The position numbers and the translations under genes were made by a program. Positions 34,952-43,016 of a stretch of 64,000 nt of DNA are shown in pieces. How positions within the stretch are numbered: position 1 is the stretch's first letter; every line of letters starts with the position of its first letter. The notes below the pieces were generated by a model. The model was not told the origin of the DNA. It was given only the letters and a program-made list of their open reading frames with translations, and searched no databases. This stretch comes from Microbacterium sp. UFMG61 (GTDB lineage Bacteria > Actinomycetota > Actinomycetes > Actinomycetales > Microbacteriaceae): the NCBI RefSeq assembly GCF_015354505.1, contig NZ_JACAFP010000002.1, positions 248,001-312,000 on the forward strand, read 5' to 3'.

Positions 34952-35852
34952 CCTCTCGACGAGAGTCCGTCCGACCCGCCCGTCCCGCCTCGTGTCGGGG
35001 CGGGCGGGTCGCCGTGCGGCGGTGCTCACCGCCCCGACCGTCCTGGCGATCGTCGTCCTGGGGGCGTACCCGCTGGCGTTCATCCTCGCGGCGGCCTTCA
35101 CGGACTCGACGCTCGGCCGGCCCTTCCAGGAGTGGGTCGGCACCGAGAATCTCGAAAGCATCCTGACCGATGGCGACGTCGTCGCATCCTTCGTGCGCAC
35201 GGTCGCCTACGCGATCGTCGTGGCCGTCGTCAGCGTGGCGCTCGGAGTCGCCGTCGCGGTGGCACTGGAGAGGGCGACCCGTGCGGGAGCGGTCGTGCGG
35301 ACGCTGCTGCTTCTGCCCCTCATCACGCCTCCGGTCGTGGTGGGCACGCTGTGGAAGCTCGTCTTCAATCCCGGAGGCGGGCTGCTCGCGACACTGCTGC
35401 CCGGCGTCTCCCTGGCTCCCCTGTCGTCGACCGCGTGGGCGCTGCCCGCGATCGGTCTCGCCGACGTGTGGCAGTGGACGCCGCTCATCGTGATCCTCGT
35501 GTACGCCGCGCTGCTGACACAGGATCCGGCCGTGCGCGAGGCGGCATCGCTCGATGGAGCGCACGGCATCGGCCTGTTCCGGCACATCACCTGGCCTGCG
35601 ATCGCCGGCACGGTGGCTGCGGCCTTCTTCATCAGGATCGTGATCGCGCTCAAGGTGTTCGATCTGGTGTTCGTGATGACCTCGGGCGGCCCCGGCCAGG
35701 CATCCACGACCACGACGTACCTCATCCAGCAGGTGGCGCTGAAGGAGTTCGACATCGGGCGGGCCTCGGCCATCACCCTCGTCTTCGCCGTCATCGTCAC
35801 CGCCGTGACCCTCGGCGTTGCGGCACTCGCACGAAAGGCCCGGAATGAGTGA
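34944..35852 (+). CDS. ABC transporter permease, MalF/UgpA type
   Basis: Protein of 302 residues with a TTG start inside the end of the binding-protein gene (8-base overlap). It has six membrane helices of the binding-protein-dependent transport family and the EAA loop REAASLDGAHGIGLFRHITWPAI, which docks the ATPase. It pairs with the MalG-like permease that follows. The start relies on the overlap and GAAGAGA; no better start is seen downstream. Confidence 0.9.
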   Translation: MADLSTRVRPTRPSRLVSGRAGRRAAVLTAPTVLAIVVLGAYPLAFILAAAFTDSTLGRPFQEWVGTENLESILTDGDVVASFVRTVAYAIVVAVVSVALGVAVAVALERATRAGAVVRTLLLLPLITPPVVVGTLWKLVFNPGGGLLATLLPGVSLAPLSSTAWALPAIGLADVWQWTPLIVILVYAALLTQDPAVREAASLDGAHGIGLFRHITWPAIAGTVAAAFFIRIVIALKVFDLVFVMTSGGPGQASTTTTYLIQQVALKEFDIGRASAITLVFAVIVTAVTLGVAALARKARNE

Positions 35853-36663
35853 GCGCACGATCCGCCGGAGGCCGGTGGCGAGCACAGTGCTGTTCATCGC
35901 CCTCGCCGTGACGCTGGTGCCGCTCGCGTACCTGTTCTCGGTGTCGCTCATGGGCCGCGACGAGACGGTGTCCGGTGTGCTGTGGAGCGCCGATCCGCAC
36001 TGGTCGAACTGGGGCGACGTGCTCGCGACCGACATCCCTCGTTCGATCCTCAACTCTCTCGCTGCCGCGATCGGCGGCGCGCTGATCTCGCTCGCGTTCG
36101 CGGTGCCGGGTGCCTGGGCGATCGTTCGTCACGACGCGGGCGGCCGCACTCTGGCGGCGACCCTGATGAGTCCGTGGCTGCTCCCGCCGATCGTCGCGGT
36201 GGTTCCGCTGCTCTCGCTCCTGCGCGTGGTCGGACTCAACAACACGCTCGTCGGCCTCACCCTCGTCTATGCGCTCGTCAACGTACCGGTCGCGGTCTGG
36301 CTGCTCGAGGGGTTCATCCGACGTCTGCCGATCGAGATCGAGGAGGCGGCGCTCATCGACGGCGCGGGGACGGCGCGGATGCTGTGGTCGGTGGTGGTTC
36401 CGCTGCTGCTGCCGAGTCTGGTCGCGATCGGCATCATCGTCGCGATCCTGAACTACAACGAGTTCCTCCTCGCGACCTTCCTCACGCAGAGCGTCGACTC
36501 GCAGACCTTCCCGGTCGCGCTCTCGCTCTTCTATGGTGATCGCACGCCGCACTTCGGCAAGATCGCCGCGGCATCGTTCATCGGGGTCATTCCGGTGTTC
36601 GCGGCCGCCGTGTTCTTCCAGCGCTGGCTCGTCGGGGGGCTGACCGCTGGCGCGGTGCGCTGA
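35845..36663 (+). CDS. ABC transporter permease, MalG/UgpE type
   Basis: Protein of 272 residues. It has six membrane helices and the EAA motif EEAALIDGAGTARMLWSVVVPLLLPSL. The N-terminal signal-like helix (VLFIALAVTLVPLAYLFSVSLMG) is typical of the MalG side of the complex. The ATG overlaps the MalF-like gene by 8 bases, so all three importer genes are translationally coupled. No ATPase gene follows, as is common in actinobacteria where one MsmK/MsmX-like ATPase serves several sugar importers. That is inference: the shared ATPase is not in this window. Confidence 0.9.
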   Translation: MSERTIRRRPVASTVLFIALAVTLVPLAYLFSVSLMGRDETVSGVLWSADPHWSNWGDVLATDIPRSILNSLAAAIGGALISLAFAVPGAWAIVRHDAGGRTLAATLMSPWLLPPIVAVVPLLSLLRVVGLNNTLVGLTLVYALVNVPVAVWLLEGFIRRLPIEIEEAALIDGAGTARMLWSVVVPLLLPSLVAIGIIVAILNYNEFLLATFLTQSVDSQTFPVALSLFYGDRTPHFGKIAAASFIGVIPVFAAAVFFQRWLVGGLTAGAVR

Positions 36664-36798
36664 ATCACGCCCTTCTCGTAAGCCGCAGTTTCGGAATATC
36701 GGTGCTGTATACCGGTGATCGCGTCATCCTCGACCGATTCTCTGTTCTCTTAGAAGGGGTCGCGACTGGGCGCGGCCCCAATCGGACTGGGGAAGACG

Positions 36799-38490
36799 AT
36801 GACCGGAGAAAACGGTGTTCTGCGCGCTCTTGAGCGCGTGCTCGACGGAAAGTCGCGCGTCGATCGGCGGCGTTCGCGGGCGTATCGCATCGCCGCCGCT
36901 CTCGCGGGTGGGGTGCTCGCACTCGCCGGTGCGCTCGGGGCTATGCTCCCCGCGGCGGCGGCTCCGACGGTGACGTATTCCGACGCGATCAGCGGCCTCG
37001 TGCTCAGCACCGACAGCGGCAGCGGTGAACTCGGGCAGTGGAACACCGTCCACATCTCCGGGGAGTGGGCGGTTCCCGACGGGGCGCAGGCGGGGGAGAC
37101 GTTCGGCATGACGCTGCCCGCCGAGTTCAGCCGTCAGGCCGCGGGAGATTTCGAGATCGTCGATCCGGAGACCGGCGCGGTGCTCGCGAACTGCCACGTG
37201 TCCGCAGGGCAGGGCCCCGACATCGTCTGCACCCTCACGTCCGAGGTCGAGGGGCTGGAGGAGGTCGGCGGCACCTTCTGGATGCAGGCGCGCGCCTCGC
37301 AGTCGACGAGCAGCGAGACCGTCAGCTTCGACCTGGGCGACACGATCGAGATCGTGGATCTGCCCGGCTCCGGAGGGATCGTCCCCGAGAGCCCGGCCGA
37401 GCAGGAGGAGCCGTACAAATACGGCGGTGCAACGGCGACCGACGGTCTGCTCAAGTGGACGGTCGGAGTGCCCAGCGGTCATGTCGACGGCGGTGCCTTC
37501 ACGATCGCGGACACCCTCGACGGCGGTCTCGACGACCACCACTACACGGGCGAGATGCTCCTGCGTCAGAGCAGGGCGCAGGACGGAGTCCTGACGGGTG
37601 GCTGGACCTCTGTCGATCCCGCACGATACGAGATGGATTTCGCTGACGACGGACTCTCCTTCCAGCTGACGGCACGCGGACTGCCGACCAGCGGCTATGC
37701 CTATGAGCTGATCTACTACACGCAGGCCGACGGCGCGGTCGACGAGGGCGACGTGTTCGGCAATCACGCGATCGTCAACACGACCGAGACGAAGGCGACC
37801 TACACCGTGCGCGAGACGGGCGGCGGCGACGGGAGCGGCGTCATGTACACCGACTTCTCGATCACGAAGGTGCTGACCGGCGCTCAGGCGGCCGCGGCGA
37901 GCGGTGCGGAGTACACGATCAGATACTCGGTCGAAGGGGCGGATGCTCCGGCGACGACGGTCGCGGTTCCCGTCGGGCAGGCGGTCCGCAGCGCTCGCGC
38001 ACCGCTCGGATCCACGTTCGTGATCGAGGAGATCGATCTGCCCGTGATCGACGGGGTCGAGTGGGGGGACTGGAGCATCACCGGTGACGGTGTGGTCGAT
38101 GCGGGCGACGGAACATACGAAGTCACACCGGGCACCTCCGCGGGCGTGGTGCTGACGCTCACGAACATCGCCAACGCCGTCCCGACGCCGACCCCGACGC
38201 CGACGCCGACACCTACACCGGTGCCGTCTCCGTCGCCCACCGCGACGCCGACGCCTACCGCGACGCCGACGCCTACCGCGACGCGCACGCCGTTCGCGAC
38301 GCCGACGCCGACGGCGACCCCCGTGCCGAAGCCGTCCGTGAGTCCGGCGGCTCCGACCGGTGGAGAACTCGCGATCACCGGCGGTGACAACGGGTTGTCG
38401 CTGTTGCCGATCGCCGGGGTGCTGCTCATCGGAGGGGCCATCGCAGCCGGAGTCGCTGCGAAGCGTCGAGCGGGTGCTTCACGACGCTGA
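36799..38490 (+). CDS. Cell-wall-anchored surface protein with Thr-Pro stalk and LAxTG sorting signal
   Basis: Protein of 563 residues. The N-terminus carries a signal peptide (about 36-60, ALAGGVLALAGALGAMLPAAAA) after a basic stretch. The middle (about 65-440) has Ig-like or isopeptide-type domains, the first like the collagen-binding/SpaA-type surface domains, then a pseudo-repeat typical of DUF5979-like modules (YTIRYSVEGADAPATTVAVPVGQ). Residues about 462-517 form a Thr-Pro-Ser stalk. The C-terminus is GELAITGGDN followed by a hydrophobic helix and the basic tail KRRAGASRR, which is a class E (LAxTG) sortase signal. The start follows GGGGAAGACG. No sortase gene is adjacent. Confidence 0.82.
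   Translation: MTGENGVLRALERVLDGKSRVDRRRSRAYRIAAALAGGVLALAGALGAMLPAAAAPTVTYSDAISGLVLSTDSGSGELGQWNTVHISGEWAVPDGAQAGETFGMTLPAEFSRQAAGDFEIVDPETGAVLANCHVSAGQGPDIVCTLTSEVEGLEEVGGTFWMQARASQSTSSETVSFDLGDTIEIVDLPGSGGIVPESPAEQEEPYKYGGATATDGLLKWTVGVPSGHVDGGAFTIADTLDGGLDDHHYTGEMLLRQSRAQDGVLTGGWTSVDPARYEMDFADDGLSFQLTARGLPTSGYAYELIYYTQADGAVDEGDVFGNHAIVNTTETKATYTVRETGGGDGSGVMYTDFSITKVLTGAQAAAASGAEYTIRYSVEGADAPATTVAVPVGQAVRSARAPLGSTFVIEEIDLPVIDGVEWGDWSITGDGVVDAGDGTYEVTPGTSAGVVLTLTNIANAVPTPTPTPTPTPTPVPSPSPTATPTPTATPTPTATRTPFATPTPTATPVPKPSVSPAAPTGGELAITGGDNGLSLLPIAGVLLIGGAIAAGVAAKRRAGASRR
38184..38345 (+). repeat. Degenerate tandem repeat encoding Thr-Pro-rich stalk
   Basis: Repeats of CCGACGCCGACG and ACGCCTACCGCGACGCCG-like units run through this stretch, encoding TPTPT and TPTAT motifs of the surface-protein stalk. 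The exact duplicated 18-base unit near 38250-38280 suggests unequal exchange or slippage, so stalk length is likely variable between strains. Confidence 0.75.
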
Positions 38491-38504
38491 TCACGCACGA
38501 GCCG

Positions 38505-38547
38505 GGAGCGGCATCCGTCGACGCCATGGGTCGACGGATGCCGCTCC
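38505..38547 (+). terminator. 18-bp stem-loop terminator after the surface-protein gene
   Basis: GGAGCGGCATCCGTCGAC (38505-38522) pairs perfectly with GTCGACGGATGCCGCTCC (38530-38547) around GCCATGG. It begins 15 bases after the stop. Both arms contain the GCATCC/GGATGC hexamer. Confidence 0.8.
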
Positions 38548-38555
38548 TTCGTGCG

Positions 38556-38636
38556 CGGGCGCGGACCGGCCGCGCAGCGGGCGCGGGCGCGGGCGCGGAT
38601 CGGCCGTGCAGCGACCGCGGGCGCGGGCGCGGGCCA
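38556..38636. repeat. Low-complexity GCGGGCGCGG tandem repeat
   Basis: About three copies of a GCGGGCGCGGGCGCGGATCGGCCGTGCAGCG-like unit fill the space between two convergent genes. It is almost pure G/C with no coding sign, and may arise by slippage. It directly follows the terminator stem. Confidence 0.5.
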
Positions 38637-38641
38637 TCGCC

Positions 38642-39178
38642 TCAGCGGATGGCGTAGACGGCGCCGCCGACGATGACTGCGACGATGGTCGTCCAGCCGA
38701 TGATCGCGACTGCCTGCCAGATCAGGATGCGCACCTTGCCGACGCCCGACGCCGCGAGCATCGTGGCAGTGAAGTGCGTGGGCAGCAGGAGCGGCCCGAG
38801 CAGGCTCACCCCCGGCACCCCGTAGCGCTCGAACGCACGCTGGAACTTCTCGCGCCGGGCTGTGCTCCGTGGCGTCGTCTCCTGCTGTTCCTCACTCACC
38901 GTGCCACCGCCCGCGAGGGCCGCCTGGCGGGTCCGTGAGCGATTCACGATCGCTGACCGCGCACCGGAACTGGCGATGACGAGCACCGCGACGCACAGGA
39001 AGTTGCCGACCATGGCCGCGATCGCGGCGATGACGGGATTGATGCCGCCGATGATGCCGATGGCGACGGCACCCTCGCCCTCGATGAACGGGATCGCGCC
39101 CGCCAGGGCGACGATGAGCGGCTGCACGAGGTCGGGGACCTGCGCGACGATGTCCTGGAAGCTCTCGACGAGATTCAT
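38642..39178 (-). CDS. Small multidrug-export-like membrane protein (COG2426 type)
   Basis: Protein of 178 residues with about five membrane helices. LVQPLIVALAGAIPFIEGEGAVAIGIIGGINPVIAAIAAMVGN matches the glycine-rich first repeat of the 'small multi-drug export' family, with the Glu pair (IEGEGA) that is conserved there. A charged loop (about 80-115) separates it from a second half containing YGVPGVSLLGPLLLPTHFTATMLA. The start at 39178 follows CAGGGAGA. The family's transport role is only inferred from homologues. It is convergent with the surface-protein gene and divergent from the sensor kinase at 39334. Confidence 0.75.
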   Translation of the reverse strand: MNLVESFQDIVAQVPDLVQPLIVALAGAIPFIEGEGAVAIGIIGGINPVIAAIAAMVGNFLCVAVLVIASSGARSAIVNRSRTRQAALAGGGTVSEEQQETTPRSTARREKFQRAFERYGVPGVSLLGPLLLPTHFTATMLAASGVGKVRILIWQAVAIIGWTTIVAVIVGGAVYAIR

Positions 39179-39333
39179 GGTGTTCTCCCTGCGGCTCACT
39201 GCGGCGGAGTGTCCGACGCGATGGATCCAGTCCATCCGACTCCTCCGGCGAGCGGCAGTGTCGAGCCGTCACTCATTCTCGGGCGGTTCGCACGCCGCAT
39301 CCGTGACATCTGTCACGCCCGTATCGTGGGGGC

Positions 39334-40557
39334 ATGAGCAGTCCCTCTCGCCTCTCCGCACCGGCGGGTGATCCGCCGCCCGGTGCACGACAGCTCGCCC
39401 GGGGGATCACCGCGACGTGGTGGTACACGTTCTCGGCTGTGGTCTTCGTCGAGCTCTTCCTGGTGTTCGTCTGGACTCTCCGCGTGTTCGTCGAACCGGG
39501 CGGTGCTGTCGTGCCGCTCGTCGTCGGCATCGGCGGCCTCGTCTGGTGGCTGTCGACCATGCCGCTGCTGGCCGATTACCGTCGTCGCCTCGACGCCGAG
39601 GCGGGAATTCCGTGGGCCCGCATCGCCGCCCCGCTGCTGATCGCCATCGGCTACGGGGTCGCGGCGGGGATCCTCGCAGACAGCCTGCTGCTCGGTGCGA
39701 TGCCGATCGCGCAGTCGATCGTGCTGCTGAACTGGCCCCGCGGGGTGCGCTATCGCGTGGTCCTCTTCTTGACGGCGCTCCTGATCGTGCTGGCATTCGT
39801 CGACGGAGCGCGAGGCGCGACCGTCGGCGGCCCGGAAGTCTGGGGCCCCTCGCTCTATGCGGTGCTGATCCTGTCGATGACGGTGAGCTCCCTGTGGTGG
39901 TGGGATGTCCTCGTCGCGCTCGACCGCGCTCGTGCCTCCGAGTCCCGGCTCGCCGCGACCCAGGAGCGACTGCGCGTCGCGACCGATGTGCACGACCTGC
40001 AGGGCCATCACCTGCAGGTCATCGCGCTGCAGCTGGAGCTGGCGGAGCGGCTGATGGAGCGCGACCCGGCAGCAGCGCTCGAGCAGCTGCGGCTGGCGCG
40101 GGGCAGTGTCGATGACGCGAGGCAGGGGACCCGCGATCTGGCGACGCAGTTCCGCACGGTGCCGCTTGCAGACGAGGTCGCGAACGCGCGAGACCTGCTG
40201 TCGGCGGCCGGTCTCGAGGTCGACACCGCGATCGCTGCGGACACGGATCAGGCACCCGCGGACGCTCTCGGACCGGTGATCCGAGAGACGACCACCAACG
40301 TGCTCCGCCACGGCGCGGGTCGCCGCGCTCGCCTCTCCCTGTCTCGAGTCGCGGAGGGGTGGCGTTTCGAGATCGTCAACGACGCCGACCCGGCGGCACC
40401 CGGGGATCGGATCGGCTCCGGGATCGACGGCGTGCGACGCCGCATCACCGAGGCAGGGGGGACGCTCGAGATCCGAGAGGCAGAGGGAGAATTCGGTGTG
40501 ATCGTGACGGTACCGGCACGGGGGTCCGCACCGACGAGCGAGGGTCTGCGGCGATGA
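39334..40557 (+). CDS. Sensor histidine kinase, NarL-partner (HisKA_3) type
   Basis: Protein of 407 residues. Five or six N-terminal membrane helices (about 28-190) carry no recognised extracellular sensor domain. They lead to the HisKA_3 dimerisation domain with the phospho-acceptor H220 in VATDVHDLQGHHLQVIALQLELAERL. The HATPase domain has RETTTNVLRHGAGR and the G2 loop GDRIGSGIDGVRRRI. It resembles DesK-like kinases. The ATGA overlap with the response regulator gene shows they are co-translated. The signal sensed is unknown. Confidence 0.93.
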   Translation: MSSPSRLSAPAGDPPPGARQLARGITATWWYTFSAVVFVELFLVFVWTLRVFVEPGGAVVPLVVGIGGLVWWLSTMPLLADYRRRLDAEAGIPWARIAAPLLIAIGYGVAAGILADSLLLGAMPIAQSIVLLNWPRGVRYRVVLFLTALLIVLAFVDGARGATVGGPEVWGPSLYAVLILSMTVSSLWWWDVLVALDRARASESRLAATQERLRVATDVHDLQGHHLQVIALQLELAERLMERDPAAALEQLRLARGSVDDARQGTRDLATQFRTVPLADEVANARDLLSAAGLEVDTAIAADTDQAPADALGPVIRETTTNVLRHGAGRRARLSLSRVAEGWRFEIVNDADPAAPGDRIGSGIDGVRRRITEAGGTLEIREAEGEFGVIVTVPARGSAPTSEGLRR

Positions 40558-41156
40558 TCCGGGTGCTGCTGGCCGACGACGAGGCGATGATCCGCTCCGC
40601 CCTCGCCGCACTGTTGCGGTTGGAGGGCGACATCGAAGTGGTGTCCGAGTGCGCCGACGGCGAGCAGGCGGTGGCCGAAGCCCTCCGGCTGGAGCCGGAC
40701 GTCTGCCTGCTCGACCTCGAGATGCCGGGGCTCGACGGAGTCGAGGTCGCGGAGCGACTGAATCGCGCCATCGCCACCCGATGCGTCGTGGTCACACGTC
40801 ATGCTCGACCAGGCGTGCTGCGGCGTGCTCTGGCATCCGGAGTCTCCGGATTCCTCCCGAAATCTCGGGGCGCCGACCAGGTTGCCGACGTCATCCGTCG
40901 CGTCGCGGCGGGTGCGCGGTACGTGGATCCCGAGATCGCGGCGGATGCTCTGAGCGACGAACGGGCGCCGCTCACCGACCGCGAACTCGACGTGCTGCGT
41001 GCTGGTCGACGAGGGGAGACGACAGGGCAGATCGCACGGTCCCTGTCGCTCGCGCCGGGGACCGTGCGAAACCACATCTCGGCTGTGCTCGCGAAGCTGG
41101 CGGTGGGTACGCGTCAGCAGGCGGTGCTGCTGGCGGAGGAGCGCGGCTGGATCTGA
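40554..41156 (+). CDS. Response regulator, NarL/DesR type
   Basis: Protein of 200 residues. A receiver domain (about 1-120) has acidic residues near RVLLADDEAMI and phospho-acceptor D54 in CLLDLEMPGLDG. It is followed by a LuxR-type HTH (about 137-195, LTDRELDVLRAGRRGETTGQIARSLSLAPGTVRNHI). The start is fixed by the ATGA overlap with the kinase. It is the partner of the kinase at 39334. The target genes are unknown; DesR-type systems often tune membrane or envelope functions. Confidence 0.93.
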   Translation: MIRVLLADDEAMIRSALAALLRLEGDIEVVSECADGEQAVAEALRLEPDVCLLDLEMPGLDGVEVAERLNRAIATRCVVVTRHARPGVLRRALASGVSGFLPKSRGADQVADVIRRVAAGARYVDPEIAADALSDERAPLTDRELDVLRAGRRGETTGQIARSLSLAPGTVRNHISAVLAKLAVGTRQQAVLLAEERGWI

Positions 41157-41200
41157 TCCGCGCCGACGTGCCCTCGGTTCCGCGCCGTGGGAGGGGAAGT

Positions 41201-41233
41201 GCGGGTGGAGCCGTGGGAGAGGGCTCCACCCGC
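41201..41233 (+). terminator. Terminator hairpin after the two-component system
   Basis: GCGGGTGGAGCC (41201-41212) pairs perfectly with GGCTCCACCCGC (41222-41233) around a 9-base loop, 45 bases after the stop. No T-run follows. The 139 bases from here to the cation efflux gene show no other feature. Confidence 0.65.
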
Positions 41234-41372
41234 GAACCGCGCTGGATGGGGAGTGGCGCGGCCCAGACGTGGATCGAGCTGTTCCCCCGTGCTCGCCATT
41301 CGTCTCACCTTCAAGACCACGACGGGGCGGAATGATGACGCACCCTCACGAAAAACATGCAGGGAATATCGC

Positions 41373-42059
41373 TCAGTGGGTACGGTGGCGGTGGTCGTCA
41401 TCGTCGCCGTCATCATGGTCGTCGTCGAGAAGCATCCCGATCGACGTCGCACAGGCGTCGCCCTTCCATGCCTCGGCGCCTTCACGGACGGCGAACGCTG
41501 CGATCACGAGACCGGCGACCGCATCCGCCCACCACCAGCCGAGCAGCGAGTTGAGCGCGAGGCCCACGAGCACCGCGGCCGAGAGATACGTGCAGATCAG
41601 AGTCTGCTTCGCGTCCGCCACCGCGGTCGCGGATCCGAGCTCCTGCCCCGCGCGGCGCTCGGCGAGTGAGAGGAAGGGCATCACGAGCACGCTCACCGCG
41701 GTCAGGACGAGCCCGACTGTGCTGTGCTCGGGACGCTCGCCGGAGAAGAGCGCGAATCCCGACGAGGCGGTGACGTAGGCGGCCAGGGCGAAGAACGCCA
41801 CGGCGATCACGCGCAGCGTCGGCTTCTCCCAGCGTTCGGGGTCTTTCCGCGAGAACTGCCAGGCGACGGCCGCCGCTGACAGGACCTCGATCGTCGAGTC
41901 GAGTCCGAAGCCGATCAGCGCCGCCGACGACGCGATCGAGCCGGCAGTGAGAGCGACCACCGCCTCGACGACGTTGTAGGCGATGGTGATTCCGACGATC
42001 AGGCGGATGCGGCGATGCAGGGTGTTCTTTCGCGCGGAGGACACGATCGGGAGCGACAT
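41373..42059 (-). CDS. Cation diffusion facilitator transporter with His/Asp-rich tail
   Basis: Protein of 228 residues. It is a short CDF-type metal/proton antiporter with about five or six membrane helices. The first half holds the metal-site helix pair (NVVEAVVALTAGSIASSAALIGFGLDSTIEVL), the later helix carries the second site (GWWWADAVAGLVIAAFAVREG). The C-terminus is a very acidic, His-rich tail (DDDHDDGDDDDHRHRTH) likely to bind divalent metal. The start at 42059 overlaps the ArsR gene stop (ATGA), so the pump is made with the sensor. It lacks the usual cytoplasmic dimer domain, so it belongs to the short subset of the family. Confidence 0.88.
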   Translation of the reverse strand: MSLPIVSSARKNTLHRRIRLIVGITIAYNVVEAVVALTAGSIASSAALIGFGLDSTIEVLSAAAVAWQFSRKDPERWEKPTLRVIAVAFFALAAYVTASSGFALFSGERPEHSTVGLVLTAVSVLVMPFLSLAERRAGQELGSATAVADAKQTLICTYLSAAVLVGLALNSLLGWWWADAVAGLVIAAFAVREGAEAWKGDACATSIGMLLDDDHDDGDDDDHRHRTH

Positions 42060-42391
42060 CAGCAGGTGCACCCATCGTCGTCGCAGCACGTCGGATCGAC
42101 GATGAGGGCGACACGCATCAGTTCTTCGAGTGCCGGAGCGAGATGCGGATCCGCGAGCTCGTATCGTGTGCGCCGACCCTCTGCGACACCCACGACCAGT
42201 CCGCATCCACGGAGACAGGCCAGATGGTTCGAGAGGAGTTGCCGGCTCACACCGAGATCATCGGCCAGGTCCGACGGATACGCGGGCGCCTCGCGCAGGG
42301 CGAGCAGGATCGCGGCGCGCGACGTGTCGGAGAGCGCGTGGCCGAGGCGCGCCACGGCTGCCGTGTGGGGGAGGGATGCGGTGAGGGTCAC
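42059..42391 (-). CDS. ArsR/SmtB-family metal sensor
   Basis: Protein of 110 residues. The winged HTH (about 15-90) has LGHALSDTSRAAILLALREAPAYPSDLADDLGVSRQLLSNHLACLRGCGLV. The C-terminal tail VDPTCCDDDGCTC contains four cysteines, plus two Cys in the recognition helix region, giving a metal site of the kind seen in CmtR- or KmtR-like cadmium/lead or nickel/cobalt sensors. It is coupled to the cation efflux gene (4-base overlap), so the operon is a metal-responsive efflux unit. The dyad at 42410 is its likely operator. The exact metal is unproven. Confidence 0.9.
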   Translation of the reverse strand: MTLTASLPHTAAVARLGHALSDTSRAAILLALREAPAYPSDLADDLGVSRQLLSNHLACLRGCGLVVGVAEGRRTRYELADPHLAPALEELMRVALIVDPTCCDDDGCTC

Positions 42392-42409
42392 CGTATCAGA
42401 ATACAGAAA

Positions 42410-42424
42410 TTCCTGAATTCAGAA
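42410..42424. promoter_or_regulatory. Candidate ArsR operator
   Basis: TTCCTGAATTCAGAA is a nearly perfect dyad centred on CTGAATTCAG, 18 bases upstream of the ArsR start, and lies in an AT-rich stretch that stands out from the surrounding DNA. Position and symmetry match operators of ArsR/SmtB sensors. Confidence 0.55.
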
Positions 42425-42530
42425 GATAGTGAATCGACGAGAGTGGTCATGTCAGCGCGCAACAGTCCGGAAACGTCGCCTCGGTAGCGTGGTCATCGCC
42501 GCCGAGGGAAGACGAAGGAGCGTGTGGACC

Positions 42531-43010
42531 ATGGGTGTCACGATCGAACGGGTCGAGTGGATGCACGACGATGCCGAGCGCCTGCGCAGGGCGCAGCGGG
42601 CGGAGCTCGATGCTCGGTACGGCAGCGACGATCACGAGCCGGGGATCATCCCGACGGCCGACGACGTCGCGGTCTTCCTGATCGCGCGCGACGACGACGG
42701 CGAGGCTGTCGTCTGCGGTGGATTGCGTCCGCTCGATGCCGGGGTGCTCGGCCCCGACGTCGCCGAGATCAAGCGCATGTACGCCGCCCCGGCGAGTCGC
42801 GGCACGGGTGCCGCCGTCGCGGTGCTGCACGCCCTCGAAGACGAGGCGCGACGCCTCGGCATCCGACGTCTGGTACTGGAGACCGGCACCGCGCAGCCCG
42901 ATGCGGTGCGCTTCTACGAGCGCGAGGGGTATGAGCCGATCCCGCTGTACGGCCATTATGTCGGCAGCGACCTCTCGCTCTGCTTCGCGCGGGAGCTCTT
43001 CGACAGCTGA
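42531..43010 (+). CDS. GNAT-family N-acetyltransferase
   Basis: Protein of 159 residues. The acetyl-CoA motif region is EIKRMYAAPASRGTGAAVAVLHALEDEARRLG (R/Q-G-x-G-A), followed by LVLETGTAQPDAVRFYEREGYEPIPLYGHYVGS, the normal GNAT end. The first 40 residues form an N-terminal helix and strand (RVEWMHDDAERLRRAQRAELDARYG). The ATG at 42531 is chosen because GAAGGAG is suitably spaced; an in-frame GTG nine bases earlier is too close to it. The substrate is not predictable. It is divergent from the ArsR unit and convergent with treZ. Confidence 0.85.
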   Translation: MGVTIERVEWMHDDAERLRRAQRAELDARYGSDDHEPGIIPTADDVAVFLIARDDDGEAVVCGGLRPLDAGVLGPDVAEIKRMYAAPASRGTGAAVAVLHALEDEARRLGIRRLVLETGTAQPDAVRFYEREGYEPIPLYGHYVGSDLSLCFARELFDS

Positions 43011-43016
43011 CGGACC

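Noticed and set aside
38184..38345. CRISPR-like repeat array
   Set aside because: The repeats are coding, have no unique spacers of constant size, and encode the Thr-Pro stalk. No cas genes are present.
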